Source of the DNA: Marinobacter manganoxydans MnI7-9
Lineage (GTDB): Bacteria > Pseudomonadota > Gammaproteobacteria > Pseudomonadales > Oleiphilaceae
Direction: 5' to 3'
Assembly: GCF_000235625.1 (NCBI RefSeq)
Contig: NZ_AGTR01000023.1
Coordinates: 44,057 to 108,056, forward strand
DNA length: 64,000 bases
A program made the translations under genes and the position numbers. Shown here piece after piece: positions 54,049-63,997 of this stretch (position 1 is its first letter; every line of letters starts with the position of its first letter). Below the pieces are notes generated by a model. That model was not told the DNA's origin. It saw only the letters and a list, made by a program, of their open reading frames with translations, and ran no database searches.

Positions 54049-55569
54049 TCAAAGGGTCGGCGGTATCATGCCCAGTTCTGCGGGCAGGCCGGCCCTGAGC
54101 TTTCCGTCCGTTTGCAGCTCGCCTGATGGGCCTTCCGGCGCCCGGTTTTCCTCCATCTGTACGATCTGTTCCTCTGCTTCGGTCGCCGGGATACCCGGCT
54201 GGTTGAGCCGGGCGAGGACATCGTAATAGCGCCGGATATTCTGAACGTAAATCACCGGTTCGTGGCCCCGGGCATAGCCAAAGCGGGTCTTGGTATACCA
54301 TTCCTTCTCAGCCAGTAACGGCAGGAATTCCTTTACGTCCATCCACCGGTCAGGGTCTCGTCCCGCGCCTTCTGTAAGTCGTCGGGCGTCCTCCAGATGC
54401 CCGAAACCCACGTTGTAGGAAGCGAGGGCGAACCAGGTGCGGTCTGGCTCCGGGATCCGTTCCGGGATTTTTTCGTGCACGATCCGGAAATACTTGGCGC
54501 CGCCCTGGATGCTTTCTTCGGCGTCCAGGCGGTTGTTGATGCCGATATGGCTGGCAGTGTTCCTGGTCAGCATCATCAGCCCACGGACCCCTGTGGGCGA
54601 TACCGCATTGGGGCGCCAGTGGGACTCCTGGTAACCAATGGCTGCGAGCAGTCGCCAGTCCATGTTGAAGTCGCGGGCATAGTCGCGAAACAGCGACTCG
54701 TATTTGGGCAGCCGGTTCTCCACATGATGCATGAAGGTTCGGGCACCCACGTAATTCAGTCGATCAAGGTGGCCATAGAAGCGCTCGGAAATCTGGGCCA
54801 ATGTTCCGTTGGTCTCGAGACTTTCCAGGAACTGGCGGGCCGCTTTTGCCAGGGAATCATCCTGCGCTGACGGGAAAAACCAGGCCAGTTCACCGGGCTC
54901 TCCAACGGTAAAGGCCTCCTTCACCATCGGGTAGAATACGTGGTTAAGGTCGAGCTCGTTCGAGGAAACCATCGCGTAGGGGAATTCGCCGCTTTCAACG
55001 CGAGACAGAACGCCCGCGGCGTCCAGTCCGGGATGCACCTGCCATTCAAGCTCTGCGTTTTCCTGGCGGGCTTCATTGAGGCGGTGCTCATGGTTGCTGT
55101 CGGATACCACGTGCACCGTTTTCCCGATCAGGTCTTGCAATGATTCGGGCCGCTCGACATCGCGGTTATAAACCAGGATCGACTGGGCGGTGATGCCGGT
55201 TGCTACGGTGCGATACTGATTGGCAGTATGGGGTTGCCTGGACAGCCCGAGCATCCCGAAGTGGGCGTAGTTCTTTTCCAGAACGGACAAGATTTCTGTG
55301 TTGTTATCGGCAACGCGGACCCGGAGCTTCACGCCGAGTTCCTCGGCGAACAGTTTTGCCAGTTCGTAATCATAGCCGGTGCGGCCGTCTTCACTTTCCA
55401 CATAGATAGATGGCGCCGTCCGGGTGATCACATGCAGCACCCCCTCATCACGGATTTCCTGGAGAGTGCTGGGCTGTGAGCATCCGGTCAGTATCAGGGC
55501 AGTGCCGAGGAAGAAAACAATCCCGGCGGATGCGCTTTTGAAAGCAGCAAATATCTTTGGCAAGTCCAT
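54049..55569 (-). CDS. mltF: membrane-bound lytic murein transglycosylase F
   Basis: The 506-residue lipoprotein has a signal peptide with lipobox LTGC (Cys30), a periplasmic SBP-like domain (about 40-270: VLHVITRTAPSIYVESEDGR trimmed core LHVITRTAPSIYV, YDYELAKLFAEELGVKL) and a C-terminal Slt domain with the catalytic Glu in GYQESHW and the GLMMLT motif. It cleaves peptidoglycan to anhydromuropeptides at the outer membrane. The ATG at 55569 has GGAG upstream. The mltF/purL divergent arrangement also occurs in E. coli. Confidence 0.93.
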   Translation of the reverse strand: MDLPKIFAAFKSASAGIVFFLGTALILTGCSQPSTLQEIRDEGVLHVITRTAPSIYVESEDGRTGYDYELAKLFAEELGVKLRVRVADNNTEILSVLEKNYAHFGMLGLSRQPHTANQYRTVATGITAQSILVYNRDVERPESLQDLIGKTVHVVSDSNHEHRLNEARQENAELEWQVHPGLDAAGVLSRVESGEFPYAMVSSNELDLNHVFYPMVKEAFTVGEPGELAWFFPSAQDDSLAKAARQFLESLETNGTLAQISERFYGHLDRLNYVGARTFMHHVENRLPKYESLFRDYARDFNMDWRLLAAIGYQESHWRPNAVSPTGVRGLMMLTRNTASHIGINNRLDAEESIQGGAKYFRIVHEKIPERIPEPDRTWFALASYNVGFGHLEDARRLTEGAGRDPDRWMDVKEFLPLLAEKEWYTKTRFGYARGHEPVIYVQNIRRYYDVLARLNQPGIPATEAEEQIVQMEENRAPEGPSGELQTDGKLRAGLPAELGMIPPTL

Positions 55570-55843
55570 GGACTCCGTCACGGCTGGATCATCTGGTTGT
55601 AGCGTCGCATAAAGCCACGCAACCTTGTCTATCCTGAGCGTGGAATTCCTTTCCACACGTCAATGATCCTTGGTGTCGGAGGCCTGGTCAATAAAGCTGG
55701 TTAATTAATGTGCAAAACAATGTTAATTGTACAGCCCGGGATTAACGCCTCAAGCGCTGTATCCTGACCCCGCTTTCGAGTATCATGTCGGCCTTTCAAA
55801 TTGCACCTAGACTTCCCCGTTTCGCGCGATACAGGTTGATATC

Positions 55844-58800
55844 ATGCTTGAACTTCGCGGCGCTCCCGCGCTCTCGCCATTCCGCTCCCGCAAATTGCAT
55901 TCCCGAATTCAGGATATCGTGCCTGAAATCGAGCATGTTTATGCTGAGTTCATGCACTTTGTTGACCTGGAGGCAGACCTCTCGGACGCGGAGCAAGCTA
56001 TTCTGGACCGGCTCCTGACCTATGGCCCGAGTGTGCCGGTGGAAGAGCCTGACGGCGTGCTTTTCCTGGTTGTGCCTCGCCCCGGCACGCTCTCGCCCTG
56101 GTCCAGCAAGGCAACGGACATCGCCCGAAACTGTGGCCTTCGGCAGATACATCGGATTGAGCGGGGCACGGCCTATTACATTCGTTCGGGGCGCAAGCTT
56201 GGCCTGGAACAACGCGAGAAAATCGCAGCGCTGCTGCATGACCGCATGACCCAGAAAGTATTTCATGAGATGGGCGGCGCAGAGCTGTTGTTCAGCCATG
56301 AAGAGCCTCGGCTCCTGGGAAGGGTGCCAGTTCTCGCTGGTGGCCGCGATGCCCTGGTGGAAGCCAACTCGCGCCTGGGGCTGGCGCTTGCCGAAGATGA
56401 AATTGACTACCTGGTTAAGTCCTTCACGGATCTTGAGCGGGATCCGACTGACGTGGAACTCATGATGTTCGCCCAGGCGAACTCCGAGCATTGTCGCCAC
56501 AAGATATTCAACGCGTCCTGGGATATTGACGGCGAGGGTCAGGAAAAATCCCTGTTCGCCATGATCCGGAATACCTTTGAAATGAACAGCGAGGGCGTGC
56601 TATCCGCCTACAAGGACAATGCCTCGGTTATTCGGGGTAGTCGTGGTGGCCGCTTCTTCCCGGATCCCGAGACGGGTGTCTACGGATATAACGAAGAAGA
56701 CATTCATATTCTGATGAAGGTGGAAACGCACAACCACCCGACGGCGATTGCTCCTGCCGCCGGCGCCGCCACGGGCTCCGGCGGCGAAATTCGCGACGAA
56801 GGTGCTACTGGCCGGGGTTCCAAGCCCAAGGCGGGTCTGACTGGTTTCACAGTCTCCAACCTGAATCTGCCAGATGATCCTCAGCCATGGGAAATCAACT
56901 ACGGCAAACCTGAACGCATTGCTTCACCGCTCGACATCATGATTGAAGGGCCTATTGGTGGTGCGGCATTCAATAACGAATTCGGACGCCCCAACCTGGC
57001 GGGTTACTTCCGGACCTTTGAAGAAAAAGTGCCCGGAGCCGCCGGCGAAGAAGTCCGCGGTTACCACAAGCCGATCATGATTGCCGGTGGCCTTGGCAAC
57101 ATTCGTGAGGAGCATGTTGAAAAGGGCAATATCCCGGTGGGCGCGAAACTCATCGTGTTGGGCGGGCCCTCCATGCTGATCGGTCTGGGCGGTGGCGCGG
57201 CTTCGTCCATGGACTCGGGCTCCAGTAACGAAAATCTGGACTTTGCGTCAGTGCAGCGGGACAACCCCGAGATGGAGCGTCGGTGCCAGGAAGTTATCGA
57301 CCGCTGCTGGCAGATGGGCGACAGGAACCCTATCGCGTTCATCCATGATGTGGGCGCCGGTGGTCTGTCCAACGCTATGCCTGAGCTTGTCAAAGATGGC
57401 GGTCGCGGCGGTAAATTCGAGCTTCGCGACATTCCCAGTGACGAGCCGGGAATGTCTCCGCTGGAAATCTGGTGTAACGAATCCCAGGAACGGTATGTGA
57501 TGGCAGTGGCTCCGGAAAACCTGGAGCAATTTGACGCCCTGTGCCGCCGCGAGCGCTGCCCCTATGCAGTGATAGGCGAGGCGACAGAAGCTCATCATTT
57601 GGAACTGGGCGATTCCTACTTCGACGACAAGCCGGTTGATCTGCCGATGGAAGTGCTGTTCGGCAAACCGCCACGCATGCATCGGAGTGTCAGCCGCGCT
57701 TCGTTTACGAAGCCCATTTTCGACTCCACCAAAATCGATCTGGATGATGCCATTCGCCGCGTTCTGCGTCTGCCGTCTGTTGGCTCCAAGAGCTTTTTGA
57801 TCACCATTGGCGACCGGACCATTACCGGCCTGGTTGCTCGGGATCAGATGGTTGGGCCCTGGCAGGTTCCGGTCGCTGATGTGGCTGTGACGGCCACCTC
57901 CTTCGATGTTCGCACCGGTGAAGCAATGGCCATGGGCGAGCGCACGCCGGTCGCCACGATCGATGCGCCCGCGTCCGGTCGCATGGCCGTCGGTGAAGTG
58001 ATTACCAATATGGCGGCAGCGCCGATCGGCAAGTTGTCCGATATCCGGCTCTCTGCAAACTGGATGGCCGCTGCTGGCCACCCGGGTGAAGATGAGAATC
58101 TCTACGAGACCGTTCGCGCCGTAGGCATGGAATTGTGCCCGGAGCTTGGAATCACGATCCCCGTCGGCAAGGACTCCATGTCCATGAAGACCATGTGGGA
58201 AGAAGACAGCGGCGAACAGAAAAGCGTGACTGCACCGCTTTCATTGATTGTCAGTGGTTTTGCACCGGTTATTGATGTTGCCAGGACGCTGACTCCACAG
58301 CTGGTCAAGGATGCTGGCGAGACAGATCTGATCCTCGTGGATCTTGCTGCTGGCCAGAACCGCCTCGGGGGCTCCGCTCTGGCTCAGGTTTACCGTCAGG
58401 TCGGTGCAGTTGCACCGGATCTGGATGACCCGGAGGACATCAAGGCTTTCTTTGCGGTTATTCAGGGTCTGAACAGCGACGGTAAGCTCCTGGCCTATCA
58501 CGATCGTTCAGACGGCGGCCTGTTCGTCACCCTTGCTGAAATGTGTTTCGCCGGCCACTGTGGGGTTGATATCAAGCTGGATGGCCTCGCCGAGGATCGC
58601 AGTCAGTTTGCCCGGGAACTTTTTAATGAAGAGCTGGGTGCCGTCATCCAGGTACGCAGGGAAGACACCGGTTTTGTCCTGCAGCAGTTCTCTGCCGCGG
58701 GTCTTGGGGATTACATCAGTGTTATCGGTAGCCCGAATGATACTGACAACCTTCGCCTGACCTTCGAAGGTAGCACTGTGGTGGATGAATCCCGGGTGGA

Positions 58801-59749
58801 GCTCCAGCGCCTGTGGTCCGAGACCAGTTACCGTGTTCAGTCGCTCCGGGATAACGCCGATTGCGCTCGTGAAGAATTCGATAACCTGCTTGACGCAGAG
58901 GATCCCGGTCTCCACGCCGAACTCTCTTACGACATCAACGACGACGTGGCTGCCCCTTATATCAACAAGGGAGCCCGTCCAAAAGTTGCGGTTCTGCGGG
59001 AGCAGGGTGTCAATGGTCAGGTTGAGATGGCAGCCGCATTCGACCGTGCCGGCTTCGATTCTGTCGACGTGCATATGAGCGATCTGCTCTCCGGCCGGGT
59101 TACGCTGGAAGGCTTTAACAGCCTGGTTGCCTGTGGCGGTTTCTCCTACGGTGACGTTCTGGGCGCTGGCGAGGGTTGGGCCAAGTCGATTCTGTTCAGC
59201 GATCGCGTCAGGGACCAGTTTGCGGCGTTCTTTAATCGCCAGGACACGCTGGCGCTGGGTGTGTGCAATGGCTGTCAGATGCTCTCCAATCTTCACGAAC
59301 TGATTCCGGGAAGTGAGGGCTGGCCACGTTTCGTACGCAACCAGTCCGAGCAGTTTGAGGCGCGCCTGGTTATGGCTGAGGTGATGCCGTCACCGTCGGC
59401 GTTCATGGATGGCATGGCCGGTTCCCGTATGCCGATTGCCGTTGCTCACGGCGAGGGCAGGGTTGAGTTTGCCAGCGGCACCTCGGCAGAAGCTCTCTCC
59501 GAGAACGAGTTGGTGGCGCTGCGCTATGTGGATAATCGGGGGCAGGCGACCGTACGCTATCCCTACAACCCGAATGGATCCGAAGCCGGTATTACTGGTG
59601 TGACGACGCGCGATGGCAGGGTCACCATCATGATGCCGCATCCCGAGCGAGTGTTCAGGGCTGTCCAGCATTCCTGGCGCCCCTCAGAATGGCAGGAAGA
59701 TGGTTCCTGGATTCGCATGTTCCGAAATGCGAGACGCTGGTTCGGCTGA
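55844..59749 (+). CDS. purL: phosphoribosylformylglycinamidine synthase, single-chain
   Basis: The 1301-residue enzyme converts FGAR to FGAM in purine synthesis. It carries the N-terminal FGARAT linker domains ([18 protein letters not shown]), the ATP-binding AIRS-like repeats ([48 protein letters not shown]) and a C-terminal glutaminase domain with Cys in [12 protein letters not shown] and His/Glu in MMPHPERVF. Length equals the E. coli enzyme (1295). The 274-base gap upstream has three GTTAAT motifs but no clear PurR box. A strong terminator follows. Confidence 0.97.
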   Translation: MLELRGAPALSPFRSRKLHSRIQDIVPEIEHVYAEFMHFVDLEADLSDAEQAILDRLLTYGPSVPVEEPDGVLFLVVPRPGTLSPWSSKATDIARNCGLRQIHRIERGTAYYIRSGRKLGLEQREKIAALLHDRMTQKVFHEMGGAELLFSHEEPRLLGRVPVLAGGRDALVEANSRLGLALAEDEIDYLVKSFTDLERDPTDVELMMFAQANSEHCRHKIFNASWDIDGEGQEKSLFAMIRNTFEMNSEGVLSAYKDNASVIRGSRGGRFFPDPETGVYGYNEEDIHILMKVETHNHPTAIAPAAGAATGSGGEIRDEGATGRGSKPKAGLTGFTVSNLNLPDDPQPWEINYGKPERIASPLDIMIEGPIGGAAFNNEFGRPNLAGYFRTFEEKVPGAAGEEVRGYHKPIMIAGGLGNIREEHVEKGNIPVGAKLIVLGGPSMLIGLGGGAASSMDSGSSNENLDFASVQRDNPEMERRCQEVIDRCWQMGDRNPIAFIHDVGAGGLSNAMPELVKDGGRGGKFELRDIPSDEPGMSPLEIWCNESQERYVMAVAPENLEQFDALCRRERCPYAVIGEATEAHHLELGDSYFDDKPVDLPMEVLFGKPPRMHRSVSRASFTKPIFDSTKIDLDDAIRRVLRLPSVGSKSFLITIGDRTITGLVARDQMVGPWQVPVADVAVTATSFDVRTGEAMAMGERTPVATIDAPASGRMAVGEVITNMAAAPIGKLSDIRLSANWMAAAGHPGEDENLYETVRAVGMELCPELGITIPVGKDSMSMKTMWEEDSGEQKSVTAPLSLIVSGFAPVIDVARTLTPQLVKDAGETDLILVDLAAGQNRLGGSALAQVYRQVGAVAPDLDDPEDIKAFFAVIQGLNSDGKLLAYHDRSDGGLFVTLAEMCFAGHCGVDIKLDGLAEDRSQFARELFNEELGAVIQVRREDTGFVLQQFSAAGLGDYISVIGSPNDTDNLRLTFEGSTVVDESRVELQRLWSETSYRVQSLRDNADCAREEFDNLLDAEDPGLHAELSYDINDDVAAPYINKGARPKVAVLREQGVNGQVEMAAAFDRAGFDSVDVHMSDLLSGRVTLEGFNSLVACGGFSYGDVLGAGEGWAKSILFSDRVRDQFAAFFNRQDTLALGVCNGCQMLSNLHELIPGSEGWPRFVRNQSEQFEARLVMAEVMPSPSAFMDGMAGSRMPIAVAHGEGRVEFASGTSAEALSENELVALRYVDNRGQATVRYPYNPNGSEAGITGVTTRDGRVTIMMPHPERVFRAVQHSWRPSEWQEDGSWIRMFRNARRWFG

Positions 59750-59766
59750 TTTTCCGTTCCAGTGAC

Positions 59767-59820
59767 AAGCCGGTTTTGGGTGCGCTCAACATGAGTGTTT
59801 ATTCCAAAGCCGGCTTTTTT
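59767..59820 (+). terminator. terminator 1 of purL
   Basis: A 13-bp stem (59767-59779 / 59804-59816, one G-U pair) with a 24-base loop runs into T6 at 59815-59820, 18 bases after the purL stop. Confidence 0.75.
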
Positions 59821-59825
59821 GTTTT

Positions 59826-59848
59826 GCGCCCTTTTTTTGGGCGTTTTT
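59826..59848 (+). terminator. terminator 2 of purL
   Basis: CGCCC (59827-59831), a loop of seven T and GGGCG (59839-59843) followed by T5. It is a short tandem backup. From here to 60088 the 416-base gap is AT-rich with no gene I can support. Confidence 0.7.
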
Positions 59849-60088
59849 CAAGGGAAAAAATCGGCAAAAATGGCAAAAATCCCCTTGACTCAGTATTTTT
59901 ATGCACATTGCTGGTGCCTCCCTGTTTGTTCTGTGCACAAAGAGCGGGAATTTGGTTCAACTTTTGCTCAAAAGTCATAACCAATTGAAAAATATAGAAT
60001 AAATGAATCAGGTGATTTTGTCGCCAATTTAACGGAAGTGCAGTGATTACGGGGTTTGAGGGCGTGTTCCCAAAAACTTTCCCCAGAG

Positions 60089-60111
60089 TTATCCACAGAT
60101 TCTGTGGGTAA
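60089..60111. promoter_or_regulatory. paired, inverted DnaA boxes
   Basis: TTATCCACA (60089-60097) is a perfect DnaA box. On the other strand TTACCCACA (60111-60103) is a one-mismatch box, so the two form a 23-bp dyad. The nearest gene is the NIF3-like protein starting at 60166. No dnaA, dnaN or AT-rich iteron array is near, so it is not an origin in view. Confidence 0.65.
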
Positions 60112-60165
60112 GTATCTAAGCTATTAATCTGTACAAAAAATATCCGACCTGAAGGAGGTTTTTCG

Positions 60166-60477
60166 ATGTACAAGATGTGTTATTTCGCTCCGGAGACTCA
60201 CGTCGAAAAAACCAAACAGGCATTGTTCGATGCCGGCGCCGGTCGAATCGGTGATTACGATTCCTGTGCCTGGCAATGTCTTGGAAGAGGGCAGTTTCGT
60301 CCGCTTGAAGGAAGCGATCCGTTTCTCGGTCATGCCGGGGAGATTGAAGCGGTGGATGAATACAAGGTTGAGCTGGTTTGCGCCGACGAGCTGATAAAGG
60401 ATGCTCTCGCGGCACTCAAGCAGGCCCACCCATACGAGGAGCCCGCTTACGAAATCTATCGAATGGAGGAATTGTAG
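60166..60477 (+). CDS. NIF3/YqfO-like small protein
   Basis: The 103-residue protein has VEKTKQALFDAGAGRIGDYD, CAWQCLGRGQFRP and AHPYEEPAYEIYRME, the CutA-like C-terminal module of NIF3/YqfO proteins standing alone. Such proteins often carry metal ions, but the function is unclear. It has the strongest ribosome-binding site in the region (GAAGGAGG, seven bases before ATG). Its leader contains the DnaA-box palindrome. Confidence 0.85.
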   Translation: MYKMCYFAPETHVEKTKQALFDAGAGRIGDYDSCAWQCLGRGQFRPLEGSDPFLGHAGEIEAVDEYKVELVCADELIKDALAALKQAHPYEEPAYEIYRMEEL

Positions 60478-60486
60478 TCGCCCGCG

Positions 60487-61038
60487 CTACTTGCGGTCTT
60501 TCGCCATGGGGTGGCGGATATCACTCACGTGAACCCCGAAGGATTCGCGGCTGTAGTCAGACAGGAAAAGTTCCAGGGTTCGCTTGACGGTCGGGAACGA
60601 GATTTCTTCCCAGGGAATCTCGTCCAGGCCGAACAGTCTGGATTCGAGGGACTCCTCACCTGCACCAAACTGACCGTCTTTCAGTGTGGCCCGGTAGAAC
60701 ATGTGAACCTGATTGATGTGCGGGACGTCGATGATGGAATAGAGGCCTTCAATGTTAACCTCTGCAAGCGCCTCTTCCATCGTTTCCCGCTCTGCGGCCT
60801 CGATGGTGGTTTCGGCGTTCTCCATGAAACCCGCAGGCAGCGTCCAGTAACCATAGCGAGGTTCGATAGCGCGGCGACACAGCAGTATCTGGCCCTCCCA
60901 CACGGGCACCGTGCCGGCGACAATGCGTGGGTTCTGGTAATGTATGGTATCGCAGCTGACACAGACATAGCGGTGACGGTTATCGCCTTCGGGGATGCGT
61001 TGTTCAACCGGATGGCCGCATGTGCTGCAGTACTTCAT
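60487..61038 (-). CDS. Nudix hydrolase with N-terminal zinc ribbon
   Basis: The 183-residue protein starts with a four-cysteine zinc ribbon (YCSTCGHPV..CVSCDTIHY). It continues into a Nudix domain whose box reads G-FMENA-E-TTIEAAE-RETMEEALA. This matches GX5EX7REUXEEXGU except that the late Gly is Leu, as I have seen in this subfamily. The acidic metal ligands are intact, so it is probably active on a nucleoside diphosphate derivative. It is convergent with the NIF3-like gene. Confidence 0.88.
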   Translation of the reverse strand: MKYCSTCGHPVEQRIPEGDNRHRYVCVSCDTIHYQNPRIVAGTVPVWEGQILLCRRAIEPRYGYWTLPAGFMENAETTIEAAERETMEEALAEVNIEGLYSIIDVPHINQVHMFYRATLKDGQFGAGEESLESRLFGLDEIPWEEISFPTVKRTLELFLSDYSRESFGVHVSDIRHPMAKDRK

Positions 61039-61135
61039 GATTTTCCCCGTATACTTAAATTGGTTTGGTAGTCAGTTTAACGATCCCGGCTGCCTCTGTC
61101 TCATCCAACCTCCGGATGTACCGTGGAGATGAACA

Positions 61136-61723
61136 TTGCGTGATTTACTTGCCGAGCGCCTGGCCGGCTATGCACCGCGCCAGTTGGCCCTGGATTATCC
61201 TGAGGCAGGCATACTGGTTCCGGTAACCGACGATCTGAAAAACCCGGAGATGATCTTTACTCTCAGGTCCGAGAATCTGAGCACCCATCGCGGGCAGGTC
61301 GCCTATCCCGGCGGCAAAAGGGATTCGGAAGATCCGTCTCTGGCAGCAACGGCGTTACGTGAAACCCATGAAGAGATCGGATTGCCGCCGGATCAAGTAC
61401 AACTAATTGCGCCGCTCAGTCAGGTGATGTCCCGCTACGGAATTCTAGTTACACCTTACGTTGGTGTGATTCCCGGAGATCATCCTTTGGAGCCAAACCC
61501 CCATGAAATCGAAAGTGTATTCCGCGTGCCTCTATCGTTTTTTCTGGAAGACAGGCGGGAGCGCACAGATGCTCTGGATTTCCTGAACCATACGTTTTAC
61601 GTACCCTGCTACCGTTGGGAACGCTACGAGATCTGGGGCCTGTCGGCAGTGGTTCTGGTTGACTTCCTGAACGCTGTGTACGATGCCGGAATCGATCTGC
61701 TTGAACCGCCTGAAGGAGGCTGA
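61136..61723 (+). CDS. CoA pyrophosphatase-type Nudix hydrolase (NudL-like)
   Basis: The 195-residue enzyme has [19 protein letters not shown] and [16 protein letters not shown], the UPF0035/NudL combination of a CoA-recognition segment and Nudix box. It probably hydrolyses CoA or acyl-CoA to phosphopantetheine and 3',5'-ADP. The start is TTG with GGAG seven bases upstream; the overlapping ATG at 61129 is in another frame and stops at once. It lies two bases before the gamma-carbonic anhydrase gene, forming an operon through purT. Confidence 0.9.
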   Translation: MRDLLAERLAGYAPRQLALDYPEAGILVPVTDDLKNPEMIFTLRSENLSTHRGQVAYPGGKRDSEDPSLAATALRETHEEIGLPPDQVQLIAPLSQVMSRYGILVTPYVGVIPGDHPLEPNPHEIESVFRVPLSFFLEDRRERTDALDFLNHTFYVPCYRWERYEIWGLSAVVLVDFLNAVYDAGIDLLEPPEGG

Positions 61724-61725
61724 GA

Positions 61726-62259
61726 ATGTTTTACCAGTTGAATGACCGAACGCCGGAACTGGAAGGTGAGGGTCACTTTGTGGCCGAGAACGCGTCGGTG
61801 ATAGGCCGTGTCCGGCTGATGGATAAGGCCAGCGTCTGGTTCAATGCCGTTCTACGTGGTGACAACGAGTGGATCACCATTGGGCCTGAAACAAATGTTC
61901 AGGACGGTTCGGTACTGCATACAGACCCGGGTATGCCTCTTACTCTGGGTAAGGGTGTAACGGTTGGTCACAAGGTAATGCTCCATGGGTGCGAGATTGG
62001 TGATTACTCTTTAATTGGCATAAATGCTGTGGTTCTGAACGGAGCAAAGATTGGCAAGCACTGCCTGATTGGCGCCAATGCTCTCATTCCCGAAGGAATG
62101 GAGGTGCCTGACGGCTCCATGGTTGTCGGTTCGCCGGGCAAGATCAAGCGGGAGCTCAACGATAGCCAGAAGAAGATGCTGGAAATGAGTGCGCAGCACT
62201 ATGTTCAGAATGCTGCCCGCTACGCCGATGAGCTCAAGCCCTGCGAGCCGAAAAAATGA
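61726..62259 (+). CDS. gamma-carbonic anhydrase family protein
   Basis: The 177-residue protein is a left-handed beta-helix with hexapeptide repeats ([20 protein letters not shown] trimmed core [48 protein letters not shown]). His residues in [10 protein letters not shown] and the RGDN motif fit zinc-binding gamma-class carbonic anhydrases (YrdA/PaaY-like). Activity is often weak or absent in this group, so carbonic anhydrase is a family name. It is two bases after the Nudix gene and overlaps DUF1289 by four bases. Confidence 0.92.
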   Translation: MFYQLNDRTPELEGEGHFVAENASVIGRVRLMDKASVWFNAVLRGDNEWITIGPETNVQDGSVLHTDPGMPLTLGKGVTVGHKVMLHGCEIGDYSLIGINAVVLNGAKIGKHCLIGANALIPEGMEVPDGSMVVGSPGKIKRELNDSQKKMLEMSAQHYVQNAARYADELKPCEPKK

Positions 62260-62444
62260 GTGTTGCTGACAAGGTTCGATCGCCCTGCGTAAGCATCTGC
62301 GCGCTTGATGAAAATGACATCTGTGTGGGCTGCCATCGAAGTGGGGATGAGATCACCCTCTGGACCAGGATGGATGACGACGAACGGCGCGAGGTGCTCC
62401 GGAAAGTGGCGGAGCGCGAAAAAGGTTCCCTGATTCACGGCTAA
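62256..62444 (+). CDS. DUF1289 cysteine-rich protein
   Basis: The 62-residue protein has the DUF1289 pattern [20 protein letters not shown] with four cysteines suitable for a metal or Fe-S site, and a charged helical tail. Its ATG overlaps the gamma-carbonic anhydrase stop as ATGA. Function unknown; the pairing of gamma-CA and DUF1289 suggests a shared transcript only. Confidence 0.9.
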   Translation: MSVADKVRSPCVSICALDENDICVGCHRSGDEITLWTRMDDDERREVLRKVAEREKGSLIHG

Positions 62445-62462
62445 CATAGGTGTTGGTAAATC

Positions 62463-63653
62463 ATGACTGACTCAGTTCGAATTGGTACTCCCCTTAAAGG
62501 TAATGCCTTCAGGGTTTTGTTTTGTGGATCCGGTGAGCTTGGCAAGGAAGTTGTCATTGAACTTCAGCGCTATGGCGTCGAAGTGATCGCTGTCGACAGA
62601 TATGCGGATGCGCCTGCCATGCAGGTGGCGCATCGGAGCCATGTCATCGACATGCTGGACGGCGCCAGCCTGCGCAGTGTTATCGAACAGGAAAAGCCGG
62701 ATCTGATTGTTCCGGAGATTGAAGCGATTGCCACGCCGGAGTTGGTAAAGCTCGAAGAGGAAGGCTATCGCGTCATCCCCACCGCCAGAGCGGTGAACCT
62801 CACCATGAACCGTGAAGGAATCCGGAGGCTCGCGGCTGAAGAGCTCGGGCTGCCTACCTCACCCTACCGCTTTGCGGGTACCCGGGAAGAATACCTTGCC
62901 GCCGTGAACGAAATAGGCCTGCCACTTGTGGTAAAGCCGGTCATGAGCTCGTCGGGCAAGGGGCAGAGTACCGTCAAGACCGAGGATGATATTGAAGCGG
63001 CCTGGGAATATGCCCAGTCTGGCGGGCGTGCCGGTAAGGGAAGGGTGATTGTCGAAGGCTTTGTGGACTTTGACTATGAGATTACCCTGCTCACCGTCAA
63101 GCACCGTGATGGCGTATCTTTTTGTGAGCCCATCGGGCACAGGCAGGAAGATGGAGACTATCGGGAATCCTGGCAACCACAGCCAATGGCCCCGCTGGCC
63201 TACGAGCGTTCGGCCGAAGTTGCCCGCGCTGTGGTCGAAAACCTCGGTGGCTATGGCATCTACGGTGTGGAGCTGTTTGTTAAGGAAGACAATGTCTGGT
63301 TCTCCGAGGTTTCGCCGCGTCCGCACGATACTGGCCTGGTTACGTTGGTCTCACAGGACCTGTCCGAATTTGCTCTGCATGCCCGAGCCATTCTGGGTTT
63401 GCCCATTCCCGCGATACGGCAGACTGGTCCCTCGGCATCAGCCGTGATTCTTCCTGAGGGCGATTCGGCGTCCGTATCGTATTCCGGTCTTGAGACAGCG
63501 CTTTCCGAGCCGGATACTCAATTGCGTTTGTTCGGCAAGCCCGAGTTGAAGGGGCGCCGTCGAATGGGCGTTGCCCTGGCGAAGGGCGCAACGGTGGATG
63601 AAGCGCGCAAGAAAGCTCGCGACTCGGCAAATTCGATTACCGTTGAACTGTGA
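62463..63653 (+). CDS. purT: formate-dependent GAR transformylase
   Basis: The 396-residue ATP-grasp enzyme makes formyl-GAR from GAR, formate and ATP, bypassing the folate-dependent PurN. It shows [20 protein letters not shown] trimmed to [39 protein letters not shown] and [14 protein letters not shown], all PurT signatures. It closes the operon with the Nudix, gamma-CA and DUF1289 genes. A 7-bp hairpin without U-tract lies at 63666-63685. Confidence 0.96.
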   Translation: MTDSVRIGTPLKGNAFRVLFCGSGELGKEVVIELQRYGVEVIAVDRYADAPAMQVAHRSHVIDMLDGASLRSVIEQEKPDLIVPEIEAIATPELVKLEEEGYRVIPTARAVNLTMNREGIRRLAAEELGLPTSPYRFAGTREEYLAAVNEIGLPLVVKPVMSSSGKGQSTVKTEDDIEAAWEYAQSGGRAGKGRVIVEGFVDFDYEITLLTVKHRDGVSFCEPIGHRQEDGDYRESWQPQPMAPLAYERSAEVARAVVENLGGYGIYGVELFVKEDNVWFSEVSPRPHDTGLVTLVSQDLSEFALHARAILGLPIPAIRQTGPSASAVILPEGDSASVSYSGLETALSEPDTQLRLFGKPELKGRRRMGVALAKGATVDEARKKARDSANSITVEL

Positions 63654-63665
63654 GGTTCACCCAGG

Positions 63666-63685
63666 CCTGGCTCTGATCAGCCAGG
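63666..63685 (+). terminator. possible weak hairpin after purT
   Basis: CCTGGCT (63666-63672), loop CTGATC and AGCCAGG (63679-63685). No T-run follows, so it is only a candidate terminator. Confidence 0.35.
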
Positions 63686-63732
63686 CTTATGAAGGTTTGA
63701 TGACGATTTCCGAAAAAATTCGGAACGAACCG

Positions 63733-63760
63733 TTGACACCTTCAGGCAGGTCTGTAAAAT
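63733..63760 (+). promoter_or_regulatory. tandem stable-RNA-type promoter P1
   Basis: TTGACA (63733-63738), 16-base spacer, TAAAAT (63755-63760), discriminator GCGCATC. First of three near-identical promoters spaced about 132 and 105 bases apart and pointing out of the window. Confidence 0.85.
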
Positions 63761-63864
63761 GCGCATCTCTTTCGAGGGGAGCACCGCTGAGGCGGCTCAG
63801 AAATCGAAAGATAACTGTTTGAAAGCGCTAAAGAAAATGAGTTTCAAAATTCTTCAGAAAGCAG

Positions 63865-63892
63865 TTGACAGGCAAGCGATTCACTGTAGAAT
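63865..63892 (+). promoter_or_regulatory. tandem stable-RNA-type promoter P2
   Basis: TTGACA (63865-63870), 16-base spacer, TAGAAT (63887-63892), discriminator GCGCGCC. An A/T-rich stretch lies just upstream (63834-63860) and could act as an UP element. Confidence 0.85.
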
Positions 63893-63969
63893 GCGCGCCT
63901 CGAAACAAGCAGTAAGCCGGGTCATTTTTCGGCGCTTTCCGGAGACGGAAAACATCGAAAAATAAACGG

Positions 63970-63997
63970 TTGACAAGGCGGCGTTACGATGTAGAAT
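63970..63997 (+). promoter_or_regulatory. tandem stable-RNA-type promoter P3
   Basis: TTGACA (63970-63975), 16-base spacer, TAGAAT (63992-63997); the window ends three bases later. The operon it drives, probably rRNA or a tRNA/translation-factor operon, is outside. Confidence 0.8.

Noticed and set aside
59885-59912. Promoter from TTGACT upstream of the NIF3-like gene
   Set aside because: No acceptable -10 occurs 16-18 bases downstream.
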